DNA from: an uncultured Lewinella sp.
GTDB lineage: Bacteria > Bacteroidota > Bacteroidia > Chitinophagales > Saprospiraceae
Direction of reading: 5' to 3'
NCBI GenBank assembly: GCA_937873655.1
Contig: CALMYQ010000123.1
Coordinates: 1 to 45,916, forward strand
Length of the DNA: 45,916 nucleotides
The notes under the pieces were generated by a model that saw only the letters and a list, made by a program, of their open reading frames with translations, was not told the DNA's origin and did no database searches. Numbering within the stretch: position 1 is the stretch's first letter; each line of letters opens with the position of its first letter. This document shows, piece by piece, positions 8,304 to 17,812 of this stretch. Both the position numbers and the translations under genes were made by a program.

Positions 8304-9217
8304 AAAATTTTGACCGGATTGACAGGTTCCTGAAAAATGAAATGTCCGAGAAGGAACGGCAGTCTTTTCTCAGGGAGATGGCCGCAGATAAAGAACTTGC
8401 CCGGGAAACCAAACTTCAGCAGCTGGAAGAAGCTGTGCTGGAAGATCAGGCTGTGCTGGATCTGAAAAAACGCATCAGATCACTCCAGGAAAACCCCGCT
8501 CCGGAATCCCCGAAAGGACCTTCAGGCAAACCCCGGCGTTTCCGCATCTGGCCGTGGCTGCTGGTTGTGGTTGCAACCATTGTGATATGGCAATATATGA
8601 TTCATGATCCTGTGGATCCGGGAAACTTTATGCAGAATCAGGACACGGGCGAACAACCTGATCCGACTCCTGAGGATGAAAAACAGGAACAGCCGTTGAA
8701 TGGAGAAGAAAAAGAGAGCGAAACCGGTAAAGAAATAAATGAAATACCGGATATCTCTCGGGGCCGGCCCCAGGCATTTAATGATTCGCCGCAATTTATT
8801 TACCAGGGGCCTGATTGGCCGCCTAAAGAAAATATTGAAAGAGGCCTTTCTCCGGAGGAAAACCTGGGATTGTTGAAAGCCATCAGGGCCATGGAGGCCG
8901 ACAGCTTTATATTGGCACGCAACCTGGCCCGGGGTGTATTGAAATCAGATTCCACCAGCCTCGAAGCCAGAGAAGTGATCGCGCATGCCAGTTTCCTGCT
9001 GAAAGACTACAAAACGGCAACGGCTCAGTTTCAGGTGCTGGTCGACAGTGCGGTGCCGAACTATGTACAGGAGTGGGAATGGTACCTCTTGCTTTCCTAT
9101 GCTGCGCAGTGGCCGGAGCAAAAGGCAAATTTTACAAAATACCTGAATTTAATCCTGAATGACCCCGAACACGACTACCACAAGGCCTTGCTCAGGTATT
9201 ACACTGGCCGCCAGTGA
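8300..9217 (+). CDS. Single-pass membrane protein, putative anti-sigma/TPR partner (305 aa)
   Basis: The gene overlaps the sigma-factor gene by 4 nt and has an AAGGAG sequence 5 nt before its ATG, one of the few Shine-Dalgarno-like sites seen here. The N-terminus (IDRFLKNEMSEKERQSFLREMAADKEL) resembles the cytoplasmic helices of Bacteroidota anti-sigma proteins, without a zinc motif. One membrane segment follows a basic KPRRF stretch (residues about 80-97, PWLLVVVATIVIWQYM). An acidic Glu/Asp/Gln-rich linker and a C-terminal TPR-like helical region (residues about 185-300) then lie on the far side. The likely role is membrane sensing that controls the sigma factor, inferred from order and topology. 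Its stop abuts the stop of the convergent CHAT gene with no spacer. Confidence 0.75.
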   Translation: MKNFDRIDRFLKNEMSEKERQSFLREMAADKELARETKLQQLEEAVLEDQAVLDLKKRIRSLQENPAPESPKGPSGKPRRFRIWPWLLVVVATIVIWQYMIHDPVDPGNFMQNQDTGEQPDPTPEDEKQEQPLNGEEKESETGKEINEIPDISRGRPQAFNDSPQFIYQGPDWPPKENIERGLSPEENLGLLKAIRAMEADSFILARNLARGVLKSDSTSLEAREVIAHASFLLKDYKTATAQFQVLVDSAVPNYVQEWEWYLLLSYAAQWPEQKANFTKYLNLILNDPEHDYHKALLRYYTGRQ

Positions 9218-12200
9218 TCAGTAGACGGCCTTCATATCTCCGATGCAGATAAACGGAGCCCAGTAATAGGGTAGGGCCGTCGATTTGTTCTTCTTGAGCA
9301 AGTCCAGTTTGGCTTGCCTCAGGGCCTCATCTTTTTTCATGCCCGGAGTCTTTAAATGATAATAAAATCGCTCAATGAGGTAGGCGCCGCTGTAGTCATT
9401 TACGTTCCACAGGGATGTTACCAGGCTCTTTGCGCCGGCGTAGGCAAAAGCCCGGGCCAGACTGATGATGCCTTCTCCTTTGCGAAGTTCCCCCGTACCG
9501 CTTTCGCAGGCGCTTAATACGACCAGATCGGCATTCAGCGGCAAGGTGTATATGTCGCGGGCGTATAATTTCTCAAATTGATTCAGCGTATCTGGTGAAC
9601 TGAACGCGAGATACGCATAGTCCCCGGTTCGGTCGTCTGCCCTGGCGTGGGTGGCAAAATGCAATATCCGGTATCCCGGCGCTTCTGCAATGAACCTCCC
9701 GGCGGTAGCCTGCCTGCCTGTCCATGCTTCGCCGCCCAGCATTTCTTTTATTTTAGCCACTTCTGTTCCGCTGTTTTTCAGCGGCCTCAGGGTATCCCGT
9801 TGGGGTGAGGAAACGAAATCCAGGCTGTCTGATTTTTGGTATAGCTTACTGCTATCTCCGGTGTAAAACGGAGCAACGGCCAATATGGAATTTGCCGGAT
9901 CCTTCCTGTGTTTTTTTTCCGTCATCTCCTGCAACAGGGTGGCGGAATAGTTGTAGCTGATCGTCCGTTCTTTTATCAGATAGGGGTATCGGCTGTAATC
10001 TCTGATATCGCCGGGCCGGCCTGTCAGCAGGGCCTCAAACGGCAAATATCCCAATACGCCGTCGGGAACAATGACCAGGGAGGGCCTTAACAGCTGCTCT
10101 ACCGGCTTTATCAATACTTCATACAATTGCCGGGCGCTGGTTATGTATAAATCGTTTTGTTCGGCCATCTTCGCCATAGGCCACTGTCGGGAAATGCTCT
10201 CCCGCAATTGAGATACCCATCTCTCCAGGGGGAAATTTTTTCGGACCTCCCTTACGTCCATCCGGTCCCGGGTAAGAACAAAAATGAAAATGGAACTGTC
10301 GCTGATAGAATAGGATATCATCGCCTGGTCGGGCGCCAGCTTGGATTGTTGTATTTGTTCGGGACCTGTCACGGCAAAGTTGTATTTCAGGCGGTAATAG
10401 TCGGGAAATTCCTTTTCCAGGCGCTGACGGAGCGATTCGTATCGTTGGCTGGTTTCAAACCTTGCGCTGTTGCCGGCCAATGCCACCGAATCCGCGGGCG
10501 AATCCGTCCCATGTTGTTCCCATCGCTTTTTTTCCCAAAATGCGAGTCGGGTCTGCAGGTCGTGTTCCTGCCTGACCAGGCTGTCCGGAATTCCGGCATA
10601 TTGCAGGGCGTGGGCATTTTGCAGGGCTTCGTAAAGTTGAAAGCCTTTCCCGCGCTCGCTGTATCGAAAGGCTTCTTGTAAATATTGAACGCTGTCCGTT
10701 AAGGCATAAAGCTTGCAATTAACCGTTACGCCGCCCCTGAGTATATTGAGCGCGTCCAAACGGGTCCTGACTCCTGAGCCGGGGCTTGTGCTGCGGGAGA
10801 GCGCGTCCTGAGCGGTCAACCCTGCTGCATAATAAGCCCTCGATTGCAAAAGATGCCTGCGGTCGTTTCCATATTTGAACCAGGCCAGGTAAAAGTCGCC
10901 TGCAATCCTGAGCGCACTGGCCAGCGTTGGGAGGGAATTTATGTCTTCCAACCGGCTGCCTGCTTTGTAGTTCAAGGCGGTGAGGGCTGAGTCCAGATAG
11001 GTTTCGGCCGTCGTAAACCGGCCTTCTCTTTGAAAAATATATGCCAGATTGGTATAGCTGCTTGCGGCATCGGGGCTGTTTTTCCCGAATACTTGGTTAC
11101 TGATCTGCAGGGATTTCAATGCAAAGGATTCGGCTCTTAGAGTATCTCCGGATTCCATAAATGCCCCTGCCATATTTCGATAGATGGTCACCAGGTCGGG
11201 GTGCGCAGGGTCCGGAAGTTTGATGTATTGTGCGACAGCTTCCTGATAGGCATTAATGGCTTCCTGGTACCGGAATTGATTCTGATACAGGGCGCCCAGG
11301 TTATTATAGGCATACGCCAGATGAAGGGGATCCGTATCCGGATTTTTGAGCCTTGAATCCAGGCATTTTTTCAGGAAGTATTCCGCCAGTTCGTAATTGT
11401 TCAGATCGGTATAACAGGTGGCGAGGTTATTATAGGTCGTTGCAATATTGGAATGGTCACTTGTTACGCTTTTCAGAAAGAAGGCAAGCGCCTGTTCAAA
11501 ATATCCAACGGCCTTTTCAGCGTCTCCGCGGGCCCAATAATCCAGTCCGAGGTTGTTGTAACAATTGGCCAGACCGGAGTGCTCCCTGCCCAGCCTTGAA
11601 ACAGCCATGCTTAATCCCTTCTGGTGAAGCCGGATGGCGGATTCGGTATCACCCAAAATCTGACGAAGCTGTCCGGCATTGTTATAGGTTGCCAGGATAT
11701 CTGAAGCGGGGGCCCCGGGCAACTGGTCGAATATGGTCAGCGCTTTTTCATAGTATAGGCTTGCCTGCAGATAGTCGCCGTTTTTTAAATATGTTGTGCC
11801 GAAATTATTGTAACAACCGGCGACATTTGAATGAAGTTCACCGTATAATTTTAAATTGATATCAAGTCCTGATTGGTAACAGGCAAGGGCCTGCCTGTAT
11901 TTTCCCAGGTCCAGGTAATTATGCCCGAGGTGATTCCAGGCGCTTGCCTTTTCGGGGGTCTCTCCGCTGTTCAATTCTATGGATTTTTCAAGGCAGGCAA
12001 TAGAGCGGGTATATTGGCCGGCACGAAACAACGCAACTCCCAGGTCGTTGTAAAGCGGCGCAAGCAACGGTACATCGGCCCGGTAAAACTTTCGCTCGAG
12101 GTACAATGCCGTATCCAGCGCGATCACTGCTTTGTTGTAATCCCCTTTATGGAACCAGGCTCTTCCGATTTGCTTCCAGGCTGCTGATACTTGAAAACTT

Positions 12201-12433
12201 TCCGGAGGATACTGCCTCAAAATCCGGGCCTTTAATTCTTCTGCAAGCGCCAATGCCTCGTCAGGCCGCTCCTCGTTTAACAGATTATTGGTTTTCATCA
12301 GGGTTTGGAAAATTTGTATCGGATTGATACGCCCGGTATCCTGTTGGCCCTGACCTGAAAGGTTGATGGGGATGAAAAGGCTCCACCAAAATGCCAGAAC
12401 TGCGGACAGATTCCGTATGTTTTGAAATCGCAT
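9218..12433 (-). CDS. Secreted TPR-CHAT caspase-like protease (1071 aa)
   Basis: A signal peptide (residues about 1-28, ending NLSGQ) is followed by a long TPR array of the kinesin-light-chain type (repeated YNNLG/YNNAG and A..Y...AL motifs, residues about 50-480), a helical linker, and a C-terminal CHAT domain (about 740-1071). The catalytic dyad is visible: His929 in LHFATHA and Cys976 in VLSACESGTGE, followed by GEGIISLARAF.YAGAKS and a WNVND motif. CHAT domains are clan CD cysteine peptidases related to caspases. The signal peptide suggests periplasmic or surface action. It is probably co-transcribed with the paralog at 12463-15546 (29-nt gap). The substrate is unknown; no gasdermin-like gene lies beside it. 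Confidence 0.92.
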   Translation of the reverse strand: MRFQNIRNLSAVLAFWWSLFIPINLSGQGQQDTGRINPIQIFQTLMKTNNLLNEERPDEALALAEELKARILRQYPPESFQVSAAWKQIGRAWFHKGDYNKAVIALDTALYLERKFYRADVPLLAPLYNDLGVALFRAGQYTRSIACLEKSIELNSGETPEKASAWNHLGHNYLDLGKYRQALACYQSGLDINLKLYGELHSNVAGCYNNFGTTYLKNGDYLQASLYYEKALTIFDQLPGAPASDILATYNNAGQLRQILGDTESAIRLHQKGLSMAVSRLGREHSGLANCYNNLGLDYWARGDAEKAVGYFEQALAFFLKSVTSDHSNIATTYNNLATCYTDLNNYELAEYFLKKCLDSRLKNPDTDPLHLAYAYNNLGALYQNQFRYQEAINAYQEAVAQYIKLPDPAHPDLVTIYRNMAGAFMESGDTLRAESFALKSLQISNQVFGKNSPDAASSYTNLAYIFQREGRFTTAETYLDSALTALNYKAGSRLEDINSLPTLASALRIAGDFYLAWFKYGNDRRHLLQSRAYYAAGLTAQDALSRSTSPGSGVRTRLDALNILRGGVTVNCKLYALTDSVQYLQEAFRYSERGKGFQLYEALQNAHALQYAGIPDSLVRQEHDLQTRLAFWEKKRWEQHGTDSPADSVALAGNSARFETSQRYESLRQRLEKEFPDYYRLKYNFAVTGPEQIQQSKLAPDQAMISYSISDSSIFIFVLTRDRMDVREVRKNFPLERWVSQLRESISRQWPMAKMAEQNDLYITSARQLYEVLIKPVEQLLRPSLVIVPDGVLGYLPFEALLTGRPGDIRDYSRYPYLIKERTISYNYSATLLQEMTEKKHRKDPANSILAVAPFYTGDSSKLYQKSDSLDFVSSPQRDTLRPLKNSGTEVAKIKEMLGGEAWTGRQATAGRFIAEAPGYRILHFATHARADDRTGDYAYLAFSSPDTLNQFEKLYARDIYTLPLNADLVVLSACESGTGELRKGEGIISLARAFAYAGAKSLVTSLWNVNDYSGAYLIERFYYHLKTPGMKKDEALRQAKLDLLKKNKSTALPYYWAPFICIGDMKAVY

Positions 12434-12462
12434 GATCTGTTTTTGTTATGGAATGAAAAAAA

Positions 12463-15400
12463 TCAATACATCGCCCCCATATCCCCGATCCCGATAAATG
12501 CCGCCCACTTATATGGGAATGCCCGCTTATTGTATTCCTTCAGGTAATCCAGTTTGGCCTGCCTGAGGGCCTCGTCTTTTCTCATACCGTCCGATTTTAA
12601 ATGGAAATAGAACCGCTCCATCAGGTATCTCCCGCTGTAGTCGTTTACGTTCCAAAGTGTGGTAATGAGGCTCTTTGCGCCTGCAAAGGCAAAGGCGCGG
12701 GCCAGACTGATGATGCCTTCGCCGATTTGCAGCTCTCCGATCCCGCTCTGACAGGCGCTCAACACCACCAGGTCCGCATTTAAGGGAATGTCGTAGATGT
12801 CCCGGATGAACAGTTTTTCAAATTGGTCCCCGGCTCGAGACTTGCTGAAGGCAAGAAAAGAAAGCTCAATAATTTTTTCGTTCAGAATGGCATGAGTGGT
12901 CAGGTGCAGGATTTGGTACTCCCGGGCAGTCTCTTTGAATTTTTCAATCGTTGCGTTTTGGGCTTCCAGGGATTTGCCCTCGAGAAGGCCGGCTATATAC
13001 CTGACTTCTTCTCCGCTCTTTTCCAACGGGCCCAGAATATCTCCCCGGGTTTCCGTCGCTGTTTCCTTGGATTCACGCTTTTGACCGCTATCGGAAAATG
13101 GCGCGATCGCTATTACGGATTTCAGGTTTTTACGGTTAGAATCCCCTTCCTGCATGCTCTTCAATAAAGAAGCGGAGTAATTATAGCTGATAATATGTTG
13201 CTGCAAAAGGTAGGTATAATCTTCAAACCTGGCCGGATCTTCCGGCCGGCCGGCGAGCAGGACCTCAAAGGGCAGGTAGCCTGTTGCACCGCCCGGTATG
13301 ATCAGCAATTCTCGCTTGAGGTAGGATTTTACAGGCCGGATAAGCTGATCGTACAGCCAGGTTGCCGATGCTATGTAAAGGTTGTTTTGTTCTTCCGTTT
13401 TGGCCATCGGCCAGGCTTGGGAAAGGCTGGTTCGCAGTTGCCGGATATGGTGCTCCAGCATGGGGGCAAGGGATATTTTTTCGATATGAACCTCGTTGCG
13501 GTCAATGGCAAAGATGAATACGGATTCCAACCCCTGGAAGTAGAGCAACGCAGTCTGCCCGGGGCGGAGTACCGATTTCTGCAGGGTCTTTAAATCCACG
13601 GTTTTCAACCCATGCCGGAGTTCGTAGTAGTCCGGGTATTCCCTTTCAAATTTGCTGATCAATTCGCGGTACTGTCCTTTCAGTTCTTTGCGGCGGGCCA
13701 GAATAGAACGGGTCATTTCTCCGGAAAGGCCGGTCAATGCGTCCGGAGAACTTACCCTGGCCTGCAAATCGCACATGCTTATTTCCACGCGCAGTTTTTC
13801 TTCTTCTTCGAGCAGTTTCTCCGGTATGCCGGAAAGTTTGCGGGCATTGGCTTCCAGAAAAGCATCGAGCAAAATGGTTGACCTGAAGGCTTCGGCATAA
13901 TAAAAGGCTTTTTCCTGGTATGCCTCATTATGCGTAAGGTTGTAGGCTTCCGCACTGGCCTTGATCCCGGTTTCATAGCTGACCTGCACCAGTTCTTTTA
14001 AATTTTGCCTGGATTTTGGATCCGAATAGGTTGAGCTCAACTGGTTGAGGATATTCATCACCGTATCGCAGTTGGCTATTATGTGGTCGGGTTCCGCCGG
14101 ATCCTTGGCATTGCTGCTTTCATACGCATGCCACAACAGCCAGTTTCGGATCGACAGGCAAAAGCTTACATCCAATGGGAAGGCCAGGTCATCGAGACCG
14201 GCGCCGGTATGATATCCGTAACATTTGAGCGTCCGCTCATTCCAGTACATCGTCTGATCATAGTCGCGTTTCAGGGAATTTAATTCAGTGAGGTTGGCGT
14301 AGGAAAGGGCGGTGGCGGCATGGTAAAGTCCAAACATGGCGGAGTCCCTTTCCAGAGCTTTCCGGAAATAAGGCTCGGCCTCGGCCAGCTTTCCTGTGCG
14401 CATATAAGACAGCCCGACACCGTTTAAATACCGGGTGTAATTGGGATCCTGCTCCCCGGAATATTCAAGTGCTTTACGGTAATAGGGGAGGGCTTCGTCA
14501 AAATTGCCGAGATCTTTATAAACGGTTGCAATATTGTAAAAGGTTATGATGGTTTCCGGATCGCCGGCAGGGTACACTTTTTCTTCCAGGGCCCGTGCCC
14601 TTTCATAAAATTCCAGTGATTTTTGCAGTTCTCCCCTCGGTCTGAAGACAATGCCCAGGTTGGCGTAAGCCCTGGATAAGAGCAGGTCATTCTCCGATTT
14701 TTCCGCAATATCCAGGACTTTGTAAAAGTTATCTTCTCCTTCTGAAATATTGCCCATATAGGTATAAACAATGCCCAGGTTCAAAATTGTGGCCGCATAA
14801 TCGAAATTGGCTGCAGCTTTCGGATAGGCCGGATCATAGTTGTACTCACGGATTTCCCGGGCTCTCTCCAGGTCGCTGATGGCGGAGCTGAAAGCCCCTC
14901 TCGATATGTTGGTCATACCCCGGTTGCTCAGCGGAAAAGCCATCAGGGGGTGGTCCCGGCCATAGATCCGGTTTATGACCGCTTCCGCTTTGTCCAGCAA
15001 TTCAACGGCCTGATCGTACCGCCCCACGTTCAGGAGCAAGACGCCCAGATTGTTGTTCAACCGGGCATAGAGAACATTGTTGGTGTCGGCCAGTTGTTCG
15101 AATTGATTATTGGCAGCAATGTAGTTTCCGACTACGCGTTGAATATTTTCCGCGGAATTATCCTGCTGCTGTTGGTAATACAGGCCTGTGTAAAAATAAA
15201 GGCCTGCCTGGCGCACCCCGGTTGTCCGCGGCAACATACCTGCCATTTTTTCAAAATAACCTTCTTTTTCCGGCGAACCTTTTTTGGCCAGAATGATGCA
15301 CTTCAGCCCGTACAGATCCGATAAGGTGGTGTCGCCGTCCGGTTTTATTCCGGTCAGCAGGCGCTCGGCCATGTTCGCCGTAGCCAGTGCGGTTTCGAAT

Positions 15401-15546
15401 TTTGAAGAGTCGTATTGCTCCCAGGCTTTTTTCAGGCAGGCAAAACCGTCTTTTTCCCGCTTGCCTGAATCATCGGATTGGCTGTGAAGCGCGGTTGCGT
15501 AAAAAGCAAACAGGAAGAAGGCGAACAGAATGGGATTTCGTTTCAT
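12463..15546 (-). CDS. Secreted TPR-CHAT caspase-like protease, paralog 2 (1027 aa)
   Basis: The ATG at 15546 was preferred to an in-frame TTG six codons earlier because MKRNPILFAFFLFAFYATALHSQ is a good signal peptide. TPR repeats (residues about 90-430, e.g. ANLGIVF, YNIATVYKDLG, LNGVGLSYMRTG) precede a helical linker and a C-terminal CHAT domain. The dyad is His in LHLTTHA (about residue 885) and Cys in VLSACQSGIGE (about 932). The spacing of 47 residues is identical to the neighbour, and the last 95 residues are very similar to it, so the pair arose by duplication. The TPR regions are more diverged, suggesting different recognition partners for a shared protease activity. It is the first gene of the minus-strand pair. 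Confidence 0.92.
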   Translation of the reverse strand: MKRNPILFAFFLFAFYATALHSQSDDSGKREKDGFACLKKAWEQYDSSKFETALATANMAERLLTGIKPDGDTTLSDLYGLKCIILAKKGSPEKEGYFEKMAGMLPRTTGVRQAGLYFYTGLYYQQQQDNSAENIQRVVGNYIAANNQFEQLADTNNVLYARLNNNLGVLLLNVGRYDQAVELLDKAEAVINRIYGRDHPLMAFPLSNRGMTNISRGAFSSAISDLERAREIREYNYDPAYPKAAANFDYAATILNLGIVYTYMGNISEGEDNFYKVLDIAEKSENDLLLSRAYANLGIVFRPRGELQKSLEFYERARALEEKVYPAGDPETIITFYNIATVYKDLGNFDEALPYYRKALEYSGEQDPNYTRYLNGVGLSYMRTGKLAEAEPYFRKALERDSAMFGLYHAATALSYANLTELNSLKRDYDQTMYWNERTLKCYGYHTGAGLDDLAFPLDVSFCLSIRNWLLWHAYESSNAKDPAEPDHIIANCDTVMNILNQLSSTYSDPKSRQNLKELVQVSYETGIKASAEAYNLTHNEAYQEKAFYYAEAFRSTILLDAFLEANARKLSGIPEKLLEEEEKLRVEISMCDLQARVSSPDALTGLSGEMTRSILARRKELKGQYRELISKFEREYPDYYELRHGLKTVDLKTLQKSVLRPGQTALLYFQGLESVFIFAIDRNEVHIEKISLAPMLEHHIRQLRTSLSQAWPMAKTEEQNNLYIASATWLYDQLIRPVKSYLKRELLIIPGGATGYLPFEVLLAGRPEDPARFEDYTYLLQQHIISYNYSASLLKSMQEGDSNRKNLKSVIAIAPFSDSGQKRESKETATETRGDILGPLEKSGEEVRYIAGLLEGKSLEAQNATIEKFKETAREYQILHLTTHAILNEKIIELSFLAFSKSRAGDQFEKLFIRDIYDIPLNADLVVLSACQSGIGELQIGEGIISLARAFAFAGAKSLITTLWNVNDYSGRYLMERFYFHLKSDGMRKDEALRQAKLDYLKEYNKRAFPYKWAAFIGIGDMGAMY

Positions 15547-16028
15547 TTTACCATGTTTTTTCAAAAAAAATCAAAAAATAAAGTACCGCCGCGCGGGTCC
15601 TGCCGACAATACTACGAACAGGATTTAAAACTAGGTCTTTTGACCGAAACAGGCAATACGAAAAAATTGGTATGCTGAAATAACAATCTGTTTACATAAA
15701 ACGAATGGGTAATCTGCTGCTTGTCACCTGGCGCTGAAGCTTCAGGGTGATACGGCAGCCCTTTGTGATATCCTTTGCGTGCCAGCCATGGACGGACGCC
15801 AGGGGAAAGACTATCCGCAACGGCCGGGTTGAAGCGGTTTTGCCGCCGGTATGCGCGCTTGCGCCTGCCTGCCTTACCGCTCCCTTCCCGCCGGGTCAAC
15901 CGGATTTCTTCACCTCTAAATCATGCGCTATGTCTATTGACTGGTTGTTCGCCGTCATCCTCACCGCTATTACGGGGTCTGATGACGTAATCGGAATTTA
16001 GAGTGCTAAACATAGCATCTCTTAATGT
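15547..16028. other. Intergenic stretch upstream of the CHAT pair
   Basis: About 480 bp without a convincing gene; it should hold the promoter of the minus-strand CHAT operon, but no clear consensus was found. A perfect 12-bp palindrome CTGAAGCTTCAG lies at 15734-15745. A short plus-strand frame ending near 16001 includes LFAVILTAITGSDD, which faintly recalls the N-terminus of ISAs1-type transposases but is too short to call. Confidence 0.45.
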
Positions 16029-16060
16029 AAAAACCGGGCAGGGGACTTGCTTCCCTGCCC
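16029..16060 (-). terminator. Rho-independent terminator of the minus-strand gene
   Basis: GGGCAGGG (16036-16043) pairs perfectly with CCCTGCCC (16053-16060) around a 9-nt loop. Read on the minus strand it is followed by GG and five T residues (16033-16029). It begins 6 nt after the stop codon of the helical paralog at 16067-17527, the right position for an intrinsic terminator. Confidence 0.8.
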
Positions 16061-16066
16061 TCAATA

Positions 16067-17527
16067 TTATTCACCAATCTCCTTTATTTTCTGCGAAACC
16101 CACTGGGCCGAATACATCGGCGTCATTCGGGCGTATTGTTCAGAAATAGCGGCCCTGCGTTCGGCTGTCCTTTCGCTTTGCGGACTGGTGTAATACCGGG
16201 CGATGAGTTGTACGATCCGGATAAAATGGGAAACAGCGGTTTTTTTCCGGCCCGATATCCGGGTATCGCGGTCCAGAAAACCGTGGAACCGGCTAATGGC
16301 GTTTTCCAGTTCTTCAACAGTGTCCTGGTCCCGGCGGAGCAAATCCAGGTATATCCGGATATACAAGCTTTCTACCTGCAGGCGATCCGCAGGGTGGGAC
16401 TTGCTCGCGTTTTCCAGCATGGCAAGGGCCTGATCGGGTTCACCGATACTAAAAAGAACATAAGCCTCCGCCAATGGGACGGCGTATTTTTTTTCCTCCG
16501 TTTCCAGGCAGGCTTCGTACTTTTTCCTGAAAGTGTTTAACCAGGCAGACCTTCCTTCAAGGGCCGACGCCACGGCTGTTATGTTGACAAACAAGATATG
16601 GGATATGCTGTTCTCAATCGCCAGAATACCCAGCCGGTCGGCCAGTTTGAATACGTCCAGTATGTATTTCAGGTACTGCAGCCGGTTTTCCTCATAGAAG
16701 TAATTGGCCCGGTACAACAGCTTGTGGTAAAGGCTGCTCAGCTGTTTCCGGCTGAATTTCTCCGAATGGCGCTCCAGGTCGCCCAGTATTTTTTCAAACA
16801 GATTGCCAGGTTCTTCCAACCTCAGCATCTGCAAAACTTCAAAGTAAACCCGTAAGACCGGATCGGCATGCTTTTCCATCAGCACCGTAATTTCTTCGGG
16901 GATTTCCGATTGCTTGCCGGTCGAATAGATCTGACTCCGGATGATCTGCTCGCTCACAAGTTTCAGTTTGCTCAGCAGGTAGTACTGGTCCAGGTTTTGC
17001 CCTGCTTTTTCCAAAAGGCTTTCATCGGGCTTGAATTTATCGGTATGGGGGTGAAAAAACAGGACCTGACGAGTCTCGCTCAACATTTGGAAATCTCCGG
17101 ATTCCGGCGCGGGCAAGCCCTCGGTTTCCCGGATGATCTCCTCCGCTTTTCCGGCAAATACGGCATAAGCGCTTCGTTTCGACAAAGCGTCAAGCAGCAG
17201 CTTGTCCTGCATTTCCGGCCTGTTTTCCAGCTCTTTTTGGATGAGGTAATCCGTCAGCAGGGTCAGCATTCTGGCCCGCAGGTCGTACAGCTTTTGCCGG
17301 GTGGCAGCCGGGTTTTTGTCCCTGTCCGCTTTCAGCAGTTTTCTAAAGATCAGCTCCTCCGGGAAGGGCTCCGGATCGTCAAACGGGTAATGCTGTATGC
17401 AGGATTCGGTGGTGCGGATCAAGAGGGCGTTGTTTTTCAGCCGGCGGCTTTGAATATAGTTTTTAAACGCCTGGTGCTCCGAAGGGTCCAGGGCTTTGAA
17501 GTAGGTCAGGAATTTGCTTTTGTTCAT
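16067..17527 (-). CDS. Helical-repeat-like cytoplasmic protein, paralog 2 (486 aa)
   Basis: Unknown function, no signal peptide or membrane segment, predicted all-helical. The N-terminal plan matches the proteins at 713-2239 and 24379-25896: a short lead, then (L)DPSEHQAFKNYIQS, a FPEEL.F.KLL segment, and an L..L...L..YL helix near residue 95. This resembles a pattern common in Bacteroidota hypothetical proteins of about 500 aa ('..FL.SP.FN...'). The C-terminus lacks the SRPWL..FI.EL ending of the other two, so it is the most distant of the three. It ends at a clear terminator and is divergent from the PAS-LuxR regulator gene. Confidence 0.82.
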   Translation of the reverse strand: MNKSKFLTYFKALDPSEHQAFKNYIQSRRLKNNALLIRTTESCIQHYPFDDPEPFPEELIFRKLLKADRDKNPAATRQKLYDLRARMLTLLTDYLIQKELENRPEMQDKLLLDALSKRSAYAVFAGKAEEIIRETEGLPAPESGDFQMLSETRQVLFFHPHTDKFKPDESLLEKAGQNLDQYYLLSKLKLVSEQIIRSQIYSTGKQSEIPEEITVLMEKHADPVLRVYFEVLQMLRLEEPGNLFEKILGDLERHSEKFSRKQLSSLYHKLLYRANYFYEENRLQYLKYILDVFKLADRLGILAIENSISHILFVNITAVASALEGRSAWLNTFRKKYEACLETEEKKYAVPLAEAYVLFSIGEPDQALAMLENASKSHPADRLQVESLYIRIYLDLLRRDQDTVEELENAISRFHGFLDRDTRISGRKKTAVSHFIRIVQLIARYYTSPQSERTAERRAAISEQYARMTPMYSAQWVSQKIKEIGE

Positions 17528-17732
17528 AGTCCGGTGGGTTTGCAGGCTTCCGGATTCCGGGTCAGGGATCGGGGAATTTGTTTGCCGGAGTAAACCGGGC
17601 TCTAAATATATCGTTTTTTCCGGAATTTTCCTTCCAGGTTGAAATTTTATTATATACCTGATTCATAGTGATTTATGTTGGATTTTGAAATTGAAATGAT
17701 TTGTTTTCCTCCGAGAATTGACCCGATTTGTC

Positions 17733-17765
17733 TTTGGACGACATGCCGGTTCTCCGGTATACTTG
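17733..17765 (+). promoter_or_regulatory. Bacteroidota-type promoter for the PAS-LuxR gene
   Basis: TTTG at 17733-17736 and TATACTTG at 17758-17765, 21 nt apart, match the -33 (TTTG) and -7 (TAnnTTTG) consensus of Bacteroidota at 11 of 12 informative or free positions. The expected transcription start is about 40 nt before the ATG at 17813. Confidence 0.5.
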
Positions 17766-17812
17766 CAACGTAATTTTTGGTACGGATCGGTACTCCGGAA
17801 TTTTAATCTGAT

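Noticed and set aside
9218..15546. CHAT pair considered as a gasdermin or type III-E CRISPR (Craspase) system
   Set aside because: No gasdermin-like gene, Cas effector or CRISPR array lies nearby, and both proteins have signal peptides.
15900..16001. Short frame with LFAVILTAITGSDD resembling the start of an ISAs1-type transposase
   Set aside because: Only about 20 residues look similar, no other transposase part or terminal repeats are present, and the match is from memory.
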